Shown here one piece after another: positions 1 to 10,997 of a stretch of 50,000 nucleotides of DNA (position 1 is the first letter of the stretch; each line of letters begins with the position of its first letter). The DNA comes from Selaginella moellendorffii (lineage: Eukaryota > Streptophyta > Lycopodiopsida > Selaginellales > Selaginellaceae): the NCBI RefSeq assembly GCF_000143415.4, contig NW_003314359.1:33477-83476 (forward strand), written 5' to 3'. A program made the position numbers and the translations under genes. Below the pieces are notes generated by a model. The model saw only the letters and a program-made list of their open reading frames with translations, did not search any database and had not been told where the DNA came from.

Positions 1-775
1 GACTCGGACTCGGTTTTGGTCCCAGATTCTGACTCGGACTCGGTCTCGGTCTCGGTCTCGGTCTTGGTCTTGGTCCCGGTCTTGGTTCCATCTCGGACTC
101 CACCTTGGGTCCATCTCGGACTCCATCTCGGGTCCATCTCGGACTCCATCTCGGGTCCATCTCGGACTCCATCTCGGGTCCATCTCGGACTCCATCTCGG
201 TCCATCTCGGACTGCATCTCGGGTCCATCTTGGACTCCATCTCGGACTCCATATCGGACTCCATCTCGGACTCCACTTCGGACTCCATATTGGACTCCAC
301 TTCGGACTCCATATCGAACTCCACTTCGGGTCCATCTCGGACTCCATATCGGACTCCACTTCGGACTCCATATCGGACTCCACTTCGTGTCCATCTCGGA
401 CTCCATATCGGACTCCATCTCGGACTCCATATCGGACTCCACTTTGGGTCCATCTCGGACTCCATATCGGACTCCATCTCGGACTCCACTTCGGGTCCAT
501 CTCGGACTCCAACTCGGGTCCGCCTTGGACTCCATCTCGGACACTTCCACGTGTCATGTGTTGGTCCTTTTTGGGTCCCTTTTTGGAGCCTTACTTGTTG
601 CTCGCTTCGTGCTTGCTCCTTGAGCACTTTGTTGGGAGTTCCACTCCCGCTGTCGACCTTCCAAGTCAAAGCTTTTAGTCCAAACGTGTTACACTTGTTT
701 GGCTTTCACTTCGGCCACTACCACGTGGCACCCTTTCCGGCTCCACTTTGGGGCCTAGGGATTTTGTGTCTCACA
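1..775 (-). repeat. LTR with internal 12-bp minisatellite (left end outside window)
   Basis: The segment ends on the plus strand in GTCTCACA, the reverse complement of the TGTGAGAC start seen in the copies at 11784 and 17058. It shares with them the CCTAGGGATTTT block, the CACGTGGCACC block and the GTGTCATGTGTTGGTCC block, all in opposite orientation. Positions 75-545 are a degenerate 12-bp tandem repeat of the GGACTCCATCTC type, corresponding to the GATGGAGTCCGA repeats of the other copies. The long apparent reading frames here come from the 12-bp period, which never creates a stop, and are not genes. The outer end lies before base 1. Confidence 0.6.
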
Positions 776-794
776 CCACGCTGATCCCTCACAA

Positions 795-2831
795 CCTTTC
801 TTCATCGTGGCTGACACCTCTGACTTTGCCATTGGCACTGTGTTGTCTCAACTCGGAGCGGATCAAGAATTTCATTCGATCACCTTCCATTCTCGGAAAT
901 TCCAGCCTGCGGAGATCAATTATGAAATCCACGACAAGGAGCTCCTTGCCATCATAGATTCCTTTAGAGAGTGGTGTCGTTTCTTGGAGGGGGTGGGCCA
1001 TTAAACAATGGTCTGGACGGATCACAAAAATCTCAAATACTTTGCCACTTCCCAAGTTTTGAGCTATCGTCAAGCAAGGTGGGCACAATTCCTGAGTCGG
1101 TTTGACTTTGTTATCAAGTACAGACCTGGAAAGCTTCAAGGCTTTCCTGATGCTCTTTCAAGGTTCTCCTATCTCAGTCTCAGGCCTGGTAATCCTACCT
1201 TCAATCAACAGGATCAAGTTATCCTTGGTCCTGATCGGTTTCAAGTTATGGCAATTTCCCTGACTCCTCAGGACTCCTCCTTGATGGATGCAATCAGAAA
1301 CAATATTCAATCCGATGACCTTGCCAATGACATTTTCCCCCATCTTCAAGCCGGACACCCAGTGACTCTTGATTGCCGGCGATTTGACAAGTTCGAGTTC
1401 TTAGATGGCTTGTTGTACCATGGGGAGCAACTTTACATTCCTGAAGGTGATGCTCGAAGGTTGGTCCTGATGGCGTGCCACGATAGCCCGACTGCTGGTC
1501 ACTTCGGCATTGCGAAAACCTATGAGCTGGTTGCACGGGACTTTTGGTGGCCTCACATGGATGACTACATCAAAGCTTTTGTTACCTCCTATGACACTTG
1601 CGCTCGGAATAAGGTAGCTTGCCACCTTCCTTCAGGTTTACTTCGTTCCCTCCCAGTCCCTTCAGGTCCTTGGGAATCCATCTCCATGGATTTCTTGAGT
1701 GATCTTCCAAGTTCTTGAGGTTTCAACAGCATTTTAGTCATGGTGGATTGCTTCACAAAGATGGCGCACTTCCTGCTGTGTACCAAGGAGTTTTCGGGTG
1801 AGGACATGGCAAAACTGGTATTTAGGGAAATTTTCCAACTTCATGGGATTCCTACAAATGTGGTTTCAGATTGGGGACCTTAGTTTATCTCTCATTTCTG
1901 GCAATGGTTTTTGCAGCTGCTGGGAATGAAGGCTAACCTCTCTTCGGCGTATCATCCTCAAACTGATGGATAGTCCGAGTGAATGATTCAGACATTGGAA
2001 CAATTCTTGAGGTGCTTCATCAACTATTATCAGGATGACTGGTTTGATATCCTTCCCCTTGCTGAGTTCTCCTATAACAACTCTATTCACTCCTCTCTTT
2101 GAGTTTCCCCCTTCTTTGCAAACTCTGGCTAAAATCCCCAATTCAATTTCTCACTTCCTTCTCCATCTGAATCCTCTCATTCAAATCCCTGCTCTGAGGC
2201 ATTTGTCTCCAACCTCCAGGAAATCCACAACTCCATCTCCTTCCACCTCCATTGTGCTCAGGAATTTTACAAAACATTTGCCAATGTCCATCGTCAGGAT
2301 TGTCCCCCTTACAATATCGGGGATAAAGTCTGGCTCCTCAAGCGAAATATCTCCACCACTAGGCCATGTCCCAAACTCGATTTCAAACGCCTCGGTCCTT
2401 TCCTTATCACTGCCATCATTAATCCTATCACTTATCGCCTTGCACTTCCCTCCTCATATCAAATTCACCCCGTTTTTCATTCCTTTCTCCTTGAGCCTTA
2501 TATTCCCAGTCCTATTCCAAATCGGGTCATTTCTCCGCCTCCACCAGTGCAGCTTGAGGATGGGTCTAAGTATGAGGTTCAGGACATCCTTGATTCCAAG
2601 ATCTCACGATCTAAACTCTACTATCTGGTCGACTGTAAGGGTTATGGACCTGAAGAATGCACTTGGGAATCTGCGGACAACTTGATTTATTCTCCTGACT
2701 TTGTTCAAAACTTCCACTGCCGCTATCCTTCTCGTTCTAGTCCTCATTCTTTTTCTCCATCTCCCATCCCTCACCGCCCATCTCATCCTCCTCTTCGTTC
2801 TCATTCACGCCCTTGTTCCACTCGTTCTTGA
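795..2831 (+). pseudogene. Ty3/Gypsy chromovirus pol remnant (RNase H, integrase, chromodomain)
   Basis: One reading frame can be followed from 795 to the TGA at 2829-2831 despite many stops. It starts abruptly at the RNase H domain (IVADTSDFAIGTVLSQ; usual form ETDASDFAIG), followed by VWTDHKNLKYF and KYRPGKLQGFPDALSR. The integrase zinc region (HDSPTAGHFGIAKTYELV) and core (SMDFLSDLP, VSDWGP, SAYHPQTDG) come next. The C-terminus is a chromodomain (KYEVQDILDSKISRSKLYYL, then CTWESADNL). Gag, protease and most of RT are missing, because the frame begins just beyond the LTR ending at 775. Stops lie at 1002, 1716 and at least six later points, several of them Q or R codons turned into TAG or TGA. 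The chromodomain style resembles fungal or vertebrate sushi-like and bryophyte chromoviruses. The element is dead. Confidence 0.85.
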
Positions 2832-2841
2832 GGAGGGGGTT

Positions 2842-3169
2842 CTGCCAGAAATCCCCCAATTCTTGCTACATTCCTAACTCTCGCTAGATTCCTAACCTGC
2901 AGACCACATTCCTGACTCTCGAAACACTTCCCCATTCTTGACTCTCAATTTTCCATACGAATACTGAGTCTCGAGCCACATTCCTAATGATGATGTGGCG
3001 CCCCCTCGACCTCAGCTATATTTAGGCTGTCCAAGAGTGGTGGAGCTTCATCAACCTATAGTATATATAGGTTTAGCCTTGTTCCATTTTTGCACAATTT
3101 GAATCAACACTAGTCTAAGGTTTCTTCTTCGTTTTCACTAGCTTTTCTCTTTGTTTTTTGCATTTTCCA
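2842..3169 (+). repeat. 3' LTR of the chromovirus remnant
   Basis: A purine-rich tract (GAGGAGGGGG) directly follows the pol stop codon, and the LTR begins at TGCCAGAAAT. A TATA-like stretch (TATAGTATATATAGG, about 3056-3070) lies about 215 bp in, as expected for an LTR promoter. The end at TTTTCCA (3169) is chosen because minus-strand gypsy RT-like sequence resumes within about 20 bases. Start is firm; end is inferred. No 5' partner LTR is present in the window. Confidence 0.55.
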
Positions 3170-4045
3170 GTCTTGATCTTGTTGGGGGTCTTGATAGAAC
3201 CCGGAATGACATCAATCCAATGATCAACCTCACAGTTAGGAGGTAATTCTGGTGGCAAATCCTTTGGAAAGATATTTTAATTCCTCGCCAACAACTCCAA
3301 TATCAGGATCAACCTTGTCGCTGATTCGAACTAAGTCACCAACACCATCAGCTTCCATCACTTGAACCCAAAAGGTTCGACATCCCTTCTTAGCTGCTTT
3401 TTGAGCAGCTCTTGCTGTCAAGAATTTAGCATCGCAATCTTTTGAGGAGCACTTTTGCAACTGGAAGGACACATCAGGACGTCCTTTTGATTTCAATGTG
3501 ATACATTTTGTCCAACACCATAAATCCCCTTAATATATTTGTTGAATAAACCCATACCAAACACTATATGAAAATCTGGTATTTTCAACATTACCAAGTC
3601 CACTCTTTCTTTCCACTTGGATATTTTTGTTGAAACATCATTCACAAACTTTCTGGTGACTTACCCACCTTCTGGAAACTGGAAGTGTATGGGCGATATT
3701 TGCTCAGCATTCAGTCCTTATAACTTAACTAAGTTTTCGGATATCACACTATGCATAGCTCCTGTGTTAATCATCACTCGGGTTTGGTGTCCGCGGACAA
3801 AGCCTACAAGATATATCAACGGATCAATATTTGCATTGACTACAAAAAAAGCTTGAAAAAAGCAACGAAAGTAACTCACCTCCTCTTCCTCATAGTCTAT
3901 ATTGACTAACTTGTCAACCCCTTCAGCTTCACCACCACCCTCTTCTCTTATGATATTAACTCGAAACCTTGTCTTATGCTTGTTGGGACATTCTGAGGAC
4001 CTATGTCCTAACTTTCCACAATGGAAGCAATGACCCACACTATCT

Positions 4046-4636
4046 TGTAAGCTCTTGAATTTGGACTTCCCAGGAGGTCACCAAACCCAGTACTATTTAA
4101 ACCCAAATACGCTTAACCCCAAATATCCCAAGACCTTAACCAATTGGAAAAGGGAGTGCACTCTTATTCATGGGCCCTTTCCCTCTATATTTGAACCCTA
4201 TGGATTATCTCTCGAGTTGTTCTCTTTTGTTGCTTACAATCCATTACACTTCCCTGCAAGTTTATGCCCTCGTGAACGGAAGCTGAGAGCCACAGCTTTC
4301 CCGAGAGCCTCGCTCTCTTGACACCCTACCCCTCGGGTTGAGCCCAGCGGGAGCAAACTGGACTAGCCAGATGTCAATCAATATGTGGTGTGATTCCCTT
4401 AGCCAACCAACAAAGTTGAACCCGAGACCTCTCTAATACCAAATGTAAGTTTTTGAATTTGGACTTTCCGAGAGGTCACCCACCCAGTACTATTCAAACC
4501 CAAGGACACTTAACCTCAAATATTCTAAGACCCTTAACCAATTGGAAAAAGGGGTGCACTCTTATTCATGGGCCCTTTCCCTCTATATTTGAACCCTATG
4601 GATCGTCTCTCGAGTCGTTCTCTTTGGTTGCTTACA
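4046..4636 (-). mobile_element. Cassandra-type TRIM retrotransposon (591 bp)
   Basis: Two direct repeats of 193 bp (4046-4238 and 4444-4636), each TGTAAG...GCTTACA, flank a 205-bp non-coding interior. The interior next to the right LTR reads, on the minus strand, TTTGGTATTAGAGAGG, a tRNA-iMet primer-binding site, so the element lies on the minus strand. Each LTR contains a segment matching the 3' half of plant 5S rRNA on the minus strand (GTTAAGCGT, AGTACTGGG, GGTGACCTCCTGGGAAGTCC). LTR-embedded 5S sequence is diagnostic for Cassandra. The LTRs differ at roughly 20 positions, so this is an old insertion. The flanks (TATCT/TATTT) are an imperfect possible target duplication. It carries no coding sequence and would need helper proteins. 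Confidence 0.85.
4461..4515 (-). promoter_or_regulatory. 5S rRNA-like internal Pol III promoter in the Cassandra 5' LTR
   Basis: On the minus strand this reads as the 5S internal control region: a TTAAG-containing A-box side, a middle AGTACTGGG, and a C-box-like GGTGACCTC followed by a decayed GGAAAGTCC. The copy in the other LTR (4063-4117) keeps the C-box region better. The usual 5S 5' half is not recognisable, so this is not a 5S gene. Confidence 0.65.
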
Positions 4637-5169
4637 TATTTGTTTTGTTAGGTTTGAACTTTAAAACTCGTGCAATTGGGGGCAATTGTAGAACTTCATC
4701 GTCCTCAAAATTTGAAGAGGAGTTCAGTTGCTTAGGTTTAGCTGTTTAGCTACCTTAGCTTCTTTTTTCCTCTTCTTATTCTCCTTCTTCAATTTGTGAA
4801 CTTCCCTTTGCAAATTCTCAATCTTGACTTCTTGAGCCGTACGTTGTAGTGCTGTAGCATCTAGCTCTTCCTCTTCTAACTTAGCCTCAGCCTCAGCCTC
4901 TTCTACAACATCTCTAGCAGGAGTTTCCTCCTCTCGATTCGCCTATCTAGAGGTTTTAGCATCATTAACATGGTTCCTTTTCACCATCCTACTAGCTACA
5001 TGCATGCCTCTATTAGTAATTGAGTATGCATACAACATTCTTACCAAATGGTGCAATCCCACTAATCCTACACAGGTCACTTTGGATCTACTAGAAAAGT
5101 CTTTGCGTATGCAACTTGAGTTAGAAAATCCGACATAGGAATCGCTGAGACAATTCCTCTGATACCAAA

Positions 5170-5500
5170 TGTATCACACCTAAATTTGGAGCCGAGCTCC
5201 AAGCTTGTTGTGATACAAAACGAGGGTCCAATATAATCCCACGAGCATCAGCTCCCCATATTCAACACCTACAGGCAAAATGGTGTCAGATGATGTCTGG
5301 CACAATTTTGGTATACCAATGGCCTAACGCGGGGAGGAGGATACCCCACCAACTAGAGCGGCGTGGAGCTTGGGCTTAGACCCAAGCTAGACACAGAACA
5401 AGTAGGGACACAACCCAGTGGAAGCCAAATTAATGTCTCAGGTGGTCGGACATGCATTCCATGTCCCTACTATACATTTGGAACCCCCCATATCCCCCCC
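5170..5500 (-). repeat. Split LTR, first part (interrupted by a younger gypsy element)
   Basis: Starts TGTATCACACC directly beside the primer-binding site of the minus-strand element, so it is that element's 5' LTR. It breaks off in a C-run at 5500 and continues at 10417. It aligns with the intact copy at 43029-44050 from about 5290 on (GGCCTAACGC block, CCAAGC block, CATGTCCCTACTAT and GGAACCCCCCATAT). A short perfect hairpin (TTGGAGC, CGA, GCTCCAA; 5186-5202) lies near the terminus. Confidence 0.75.
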
Positions 5501-5733
5501 TGTTAGGCGCCAGCTTTGACTACGTGGTCAACGTCGGTCAAAGGGAGGCTCAAGGGTATATTAAGGCATGTTAGGGTAAGGGACTTAACCTACCCTAGGG
5601 CTCACAGTGGAGCGGCGGCGCAGTGGAGCTTTTGAGGTAGCTCGGGGGTGGTTGGGTGGTGAGGAACCTCAAGAGGTGGCGTAGCATAGTCTTGGGCAAC
5701 TAGATCTTTGTCTTTTTGCGCCGGATCATAACA
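5501..5733 (+). repeat. 5' LTR of the young gypsy element
   Basis: TGTTAGGCGCC...GGATCATAACA, 233 bp, with TG/CA ends. A TATA-like GGGTATATTAAGG at about 5555 is a possible promoter. Confidence 0.93.
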
Positions 5734-5734
5734 T

Positions 5735-5745
5735 TGGTATCAGAG
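5735..5745 (+). promoter_or_regulatory. Primer-binding site, initiator tRNA-Met type
   Basis: TGGTATCAGAG begins two bases after the LTR end. This is the usual complement of the 3' end of plant initiator tRNA-Met and primes minus-strand DNA synthesis. Confidence 0.9.
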
Positions 5746-5756
5746 AATTGGTTGCG

Positions 5757-8700
5757 ATGGCCGACCAAGCTGAATGCTGGAATCCTATCATCGATGGTGG
5801 TGCCGACGGTGGTGCCGACGAAGCTGTGGAGATTTGGACCATTCAAGATGTGGTTCATGAGCTGCGAGCCCTTAATAAAAATCAGCAAGAGATGCAAGAC
5901 GAGATGCATGGCATGATGGATACCATGCGTGGGCGTGTTGAGGCACTCGAGGCTGGACGGGGTAGCGCTCCAAGTAAGCCTTCTTTGGTAGATCGACTCA
6001 AGATTCCAACCTTTTCCGGTGATGGTGGTGTGGACGAGTGTCTCGCTTGGCTAGCCAATGTGAAGAAGTTCTTGGCTGCTAGAGGAACTCCAGATGCAGA
6101 GGCTTTAGTGGCTATTCCGATGGTTTTGCGTGATGCGGGTCTTCGATGGTGGAATTGGCTTGAGGAGTCCCGTGTTGCGGATAAGAAACCACCGGTGTCT
6201 ACCATGGATGAGTTTGAGGCTGCTTTTCGTTTACGTTTTGCCCCTCATTATGACGTGGAGAATGCTCGTACAGAACTTCGCCATTTCCAGCAAGGGAAAA
6301 TGACGCTCGGGGACTATATTGAGAAGCTTACTCGCTTGATTAGTCGTGTTCCAACGAAGGATCCAGATCAGAACAAGTCCTACTTCATTGATGGCCTCCA
6401 TAGTGAGAGTATGCGGCAACACTTGCGTCATTCTCAGCCTACAAAGAGTTTGGAGGAGCTCTTTGATGCGGCTCGTCGCCTTGACAATGACAAGCACAAG
6501 TCTCACAAGCGTTCGCGGAGTCCTTCTGTCGAGAATCGTCGTGATGATCGCCATGGACACAAGGAGGGGAACAAGCATCACAAGTTGAAGTCGGTGGTGA
6601 CTACTTCAGATGCAAAGGGGTCCAAGAAGCAGAAGTTCTTTGTGAAGAATTATAGACAGGGTTGTCATCATTGCGGCGAACTTGGACACTACAAGGCTGA
6701 TTGTCCGCAGTTGAAGAACAAGCAGCAGGACAAGAAGAATGGCCAATCATCTTCTCACGGTAAGTCAGATACTAAAAAGTTGCAAGCTTTACAGCGTGAG
6801 GATGACGAGAACGACCATTCCGGTCGGAGGAAGAGACTTTCGATCGTTGCTCGTCAACTCAACTGTGTGTGGAACAAGATGGAGCTCGAGGATACGCGTG
6901 AATCAGCTTTAATGCTGGAGGGCGTGTTCCGTGGCGATCCAGTGCGGATTTTACTGGATAGTGGGAGCGATGACAACTTTGTTTCGGCAAAGTTTGTTGC
7001 GGAGCATCGCCTGAACACACGTGGAGTTGTTCCATACACAGTGGAAGGTGCAGCTACCTTTGCTCAGCATTTCGATGCTTGTGTTGAGGGGCTGGAAGTG
7101 TTGGTTGGCAAAACCACACTTGTGGAGACTTTTTATCTCGCGGATATCCATCGTGTGGATCTCATTCTTGGGATGCCATGGTTGGTGAAGGTGGATCCAG
7201 AGATAAAGTGGAGCATTAAGTGTATCTCGCTGGAGTATGGTGGCGTTAAAGATGTGTGGTTTGGCGAGGGCGTTCAACCACCAGTTGTTATGCTCTCTGC
7301 TACATCTTTGAAGCGGGCTTGTCGTAATGGAAAAGCACTTTCAAGTTACTTGCTGTTTGTTCGTAACTTGGGGGACCAAGGCACGTGTGGGGGAGAAGCA
7401 GCAGTACGGGATGTACTTGATGAGTTTTCTGATGTTTTTCCATCTGAACTTCCTCATGGATTGCCTCCATTACGAGGTGTGGAGCATGGGATTACATTGG
7501 AGCCGGGGACGCGGCCAATTTACTGGCGTCCATTTCGGTTAAGTTATGCGGAGGAGCAAGAAGTTCAACGACAAGTCAAGGAGTTACTTGAGTTTGGATT
7601 TATTCAGCCAAGTAAGTCTCCATTTGGTGCTCCGGTCTTGCTTGTGAAGAAGAAGGACGGTTCAATGCGGATGTGTATTGACTACCGTGCTTTAAACAAG
7701 AAGACAGTGAAGGACAAGATGCCGATGCCACGTGTGGATGATATCCTAGACAAGCTTGGTGAAGCACGAGTGTTTACCAAGATTGATCTGAGGAGTGGAT
7801 ATCATCAGATTGCAATGGATGATGCATCTATCTCCAAGACGGCATTCAACACAAGCTTTGGACATTTTGAGTTTACCGTTATGCCGTTTGGTTTGACGAA
7901 TGCACCGGCCACATTTACTCAGTTGATGATGGAGGTATTTGGGCATTATCTTCATGAGTTTGTGGAGATTTTCTTGGATGATATTCTTGTTTTTAGCAAG
8001 AATATGGAGGAGCATAGGGTGCATTTGCGCAAGGTTCTTTCGTTACTTCGAGACAGCAAACTTTATGCGAAGAAGAGCAAATGTGAATTTGCAAAGTCGG
8101 AGGTGGAATATCTAGGCCATATTGTGACATCTAAGGGTGTCAAGACGGATCCAAGAAAGGTGGCTGTGGTGGAAAACTAGCCTACACCGACTACAGTGGC
8201 CGAGTTGCGCAGTTTTCTTGGTATGGCTAGTTACTACCGACGTTTCCAGCATAAGTTTGCAGAGGTGGCTATTCCGTTGACGCGGTTGTTACGCAAGAAT
8301 GTGCCATTCGAGTGGAAGACGCCACAAGAGGAGAGTTTTGTGGCGCTGAAACGATTGTTGATCGAGGCTCCAGTGCTTCGCATTGCTGATCCATCGAGAC
8401 CTTACGAGGTGACATACGATGCGAGTGGTTATGCACTGGGAGGAGTTCTCATGCAAGAGGGACAGCCTATTGCATATGAGAGTCGAACTTTGAATTCCGC
8501 GGAGCAACGCTATTCCACATATGAGCAAGAGTTACTCTCTATTGTTCATGCTTTGCGGACGTGGCGGCACTATCTTTATGGTGCAGTGTTCGTGGTGTTG
8601 ACAGATCACAAACCACTTGTGTATCTTTTCACACAGAAGGAGTTGAACACTAGGCAAGCTCGTTTGATGGTCAAACTCATGGAGTTTGGGGAGTTTCCTA

Positions 8701-10109
8701 TTGAGCATCGTCCGGGAAAATCAAATGTGGTGGCGGATGCTTTATCTCGTGTTCGTCATGTGACGACGTTACGAACACGATTTTGTCATCATTTGAGTAA
8801 GGTGGTCAGCGAGTTTGGGCAGTTAGTTGAGCATGCTCAGGCTCAGGATGCTGAGGTGGCCTCTTTGCGAGACCAGATGGAAGCTCCTTTCTCATTGGTG
8901 GATGGGATTCTCTACTACAATGGCCGTGTCTATTTGCCACGGGTGGATGCGTTAATTACTCAAGTTTTATTCCACTATCATGATCGTCCAGAGGCCGGTC
9001 ATTTTGGGGGGAAGAAGACGTATGAGTTGATTAAGCGCAACTTTTATTGGAGGAATATGAAGGCTGATATCCTCAAGTATTGTAAATCATGCGAGCTTTG
9101 TCAACAGGTTAAGGTGCCACAGGAGAAGCCGGGGGGACTTTTGCAACCTTTACTTATTCCTCAGAGCCGTTGGTGTAGTATCTCTATGGACTTCATCACT
9201 TGTTTGCCACGAACACAGAGGCAAAAGGAGCAAGTATGGGTCATAGTGGATCGGTTGACGAAGTATGTGTGGTTGTTGGCTCTTCGGAAGACTGTCACTG
9301 CCTCAGACTTGGCTGCGGTTTACTTGGAGAAGGTTTTTCCTGATTTTGGTTTGCCGGAGGACATCATTAGTGATCGAGATTCAAAGTTCACTAGCGGATT
9401 TTGGAAAAGCTTTGCAAAGGCTATGCAAGTGACTTTGAAACTCTCGAGTGGAGATCATCCTCAGACGGATGGGCAAACTGAGCGTGTGAATCAGGTGGTG
9501 GAGGATATGCTACGTTGTAGCATTGGTCAAAGGCAAGGACAGTGGGATTTATATCTTCCGTTGGTGCAATTTGCTTACAACAATAGCCAACACAGTGGAA
9601 CCAAGCTAAGTCCTTACTTTGCCATGTTTGGAAGGCATCCTCGAACAGCGGTGGAGTTGGGATTGCATTTGAGTAAGGACGTTCAAGATAAGCTTGATTC
9701 CGAGGCAACTGATCTGGCCACAGAACTTGATGAGATTCTGGTGGTGTGCAAACGGAATTTGCAAGCAGCTCAGGATAGAGCGGAGAAGTTTGCCAATGAG
9801 CATCGCCAATTCCGGGAATATAAGGTGGGTGATCTCGTCTTTGTGCGAGTGATCTTTCCGTCAAGTGAGCGGCGGAACACTTTGGTGCCTTTATGGACAG
9901 GGAAGAGTGATAAACTTTCCCATCGATATGCTGGTCCATATGAAGTGCTGGAGCGCATTGGTAAAGCGGCTTATCGAGTGCGGCTGCCAGTTGGGGTGAA
10001 AATTCATCCGGTATTTTATGTCAGCCAGTTGAAAGGTGTACTATCTCGGAGTGATGGGCCCAATGCCTCCTTGATGTATACAGCTGTGGAAGATGGACCA
10101 AGAGCTTGA
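5757..10109 (+). pseudogene. Gag-pol polyprotein with one in-frame TAG
   Basis: ATG at 5757 (GCGATGGCCGACC), 24 bp past the LTR, opens a frame of 1,450 codons to the TGA at 10107, interrupted only by TAG at 8178-8180. Domains in order: gag (to about 6600); CCHC zinc knuckle [14 protein letters not shown] (about 6664); protease [13 protein letters not shown] (about 6950); RT with the FLDD box ([12 protein letters not shown], about 7966); RNase H (VTYDASGYALGGVL, about 8410) and YEQELLSIVHALR; integrase zinc region (GHFGGKKTYELIKRNFYW); and DDE core residues in SMDFITCLP, ISDRDSKFTS and DGQTERVN. It ends past HPVFYVSQLKG without a visible chromodomain. The TAG falls in EN-*-PTPTTVAEL, where Trp is usual, so TGG to TAG is likely. 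The clade is uncertain. Confidence 0.93.
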
Positions 10110-10170
10110 GCAGGATTCCCCAGAAAGGGTGATCACCGGTACAACTCGTCCTTGGGACAAGGACTTTGTT

Positions 10171-10182
10171 GGGGGGGAAGAA
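10171..10182 (+). promoter_or_regulatory. Polypurine tract
   Basis: GGGGGGGAAGAA immediately before the 3' LTR (one T intervenes), the standard plus-strand primer site. Confidence 0.85.
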
Positions 10183-10183
10183 T

Positions 10184-10416
10184 TGTTAGGCGCCAGCTTT
10201 GACTACGTGGTCAACGTCGGTCAAAGGGAGGCTCAAGGGTATATTAAGGCATGTTAGGGTAAGGGACTTAACCTACCCTAGGGCTCACAGTGGAGCGGCG
10301 GCGCAGTGGAGCTTTTGAGGTAGCTCGGGGGTGGTTGGGTGGTGAGGAACCTCAAGAGGTGGCTTAGCATAGTCTTGGGCAACTAGATCTTTGTCTTTTT
10401 GCGCCGGATCATAACA
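10184..10416 (+). repeat. 3' LTR of the young gypsy element
   Basis: 233 bp, one mismatch to the 5' LTR. It is followed by a run of about 14 C that continues the interrupted older LTR. Confidence 0.93.
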
Positions 10417-10997
10417 CCCCCCCCCCCCCTTGAGGAACACATGCTTTGGGTTTTCACCCCAAGCCTCCCTTAGTACTAGGAGTTAGTCTTTAGGACAAGC
10501 TCAAAACTTACTAAATATGGTATGTCCCTAGATTGTGAATTTTGTGAATTTGAACATAGGACAAACACCATTGTGTTTAGGATATTCTATAAATACGTTA
10601 AATGAGCAAATCTCCATAATTAGCATTTGGGACCGAAACGAGACTAACACAAAAAGTGTGATAGCGAGGGTGTTTGGTAGACACAGTAAGCTATCATTCG
10701 GCGATATTAAGAGACTAGTCTCAATACGCAAGGGTTCTTGCCAAGCTAGTGCAAGACAAAGAAAAAAAGAACTAAAAACTAGGCTGAAAATGCTCAGCTA
10801 GAAACATATAGAAGTTCCTACCTTATGTTCATCTAGCTAAATACAGATGCTAAGCCCAATAATATAACATTTGGACAAAAGGGGCTTCTGAAAGGAATCA
10901 GCAGTATTAACCTCCTGCCGTTATGGCAGTAAAGAAAGAGTATCCATAAGGATTGGCTGACAAATATTTTTTGATACCCGAAGTCACATTTGCGACA
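10417..10997 (-). repeat. Split LTR, second part
   Basis: Continues the LTR that broke off at 5500. It matches 43575-44050 in order: GGACAAACACCATTGTGTT, GCATTTGGGACCGAAA, GATAGCGAGGGTGTTTGGT, ACCTCCTGCC and TCACATTTGCGACA. With the first part it makes an LTR of about 0.9 kb. On the minus strand it starts TGTCGCAAATG. Confidence 0.75.

Larger units (their letters stand above)
3170..5169 (-). pseudogene. Minus-strand Ty3/Gypsy gag-protease remnant
   Basis: Reading leftward from 5169: a primer-binding site complementary to initiator tRNA-Met (TTTGGTATCAGAGG, 5156-5169); a gag start near 4991 with a lysine/glutamate-rich coiled-coil-like stretch (EVKIENLQREVHKLKKENKK); the Cassandra insertion at 4046-4636; then a CCHC zinc knuckle (CFHCGKLGHRSSEC, about 4030). 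Next is a protease-like stretch (MINTGAMHSVIS, where D-T-G-A is usual, so the catalytic Asp is replaced by Asn). Near 3200 there is the beginning of RT (DHWIDVIPGS). Frames are broken in several places. RT and integrase are absent, cut off at the chromovirus LTR. The 5' LTR is the split LTR starting at 5170. Confidence 0.7.
5501..10416 (+). mobile_element. Young, nearly intact Ty3/Gypsy retrotransposon (4.9 kb)
   Basis: Identical-length 233-bp LTRs (5501-5733, 10184-10416) differ at one base, G versus T in the GGTGGCNTAGCATAG context. A tRNA-iMet primer-binding site follows the left LTR and a purine tract precedes the right one. The interior carries one long gag-pol frame. The flanks are C-runs on both sides, so a CCCCC target duplication (5496-5500 / 10417-10421) is likely but cannot be distinguished from the run. 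A near-identical LTR pair implies recent insertion. A single nonsense codon inside pol probably makes this copy non-autonomous. Confidence 0.93.

Noticed and set aside
16-784. Long overlapping plus-strand frames rich in Gly/Leu/His or Ser/Thr/Arg
   Set aside because: They come from a 12-bp tandem repeat without stops in several frames; the sequence belongs to an LTR.
4063-4117. 5S rRNA gene
   Set aside because: Only the 3' half is recognisable, and it lies in both LTRs of a TRIM element.
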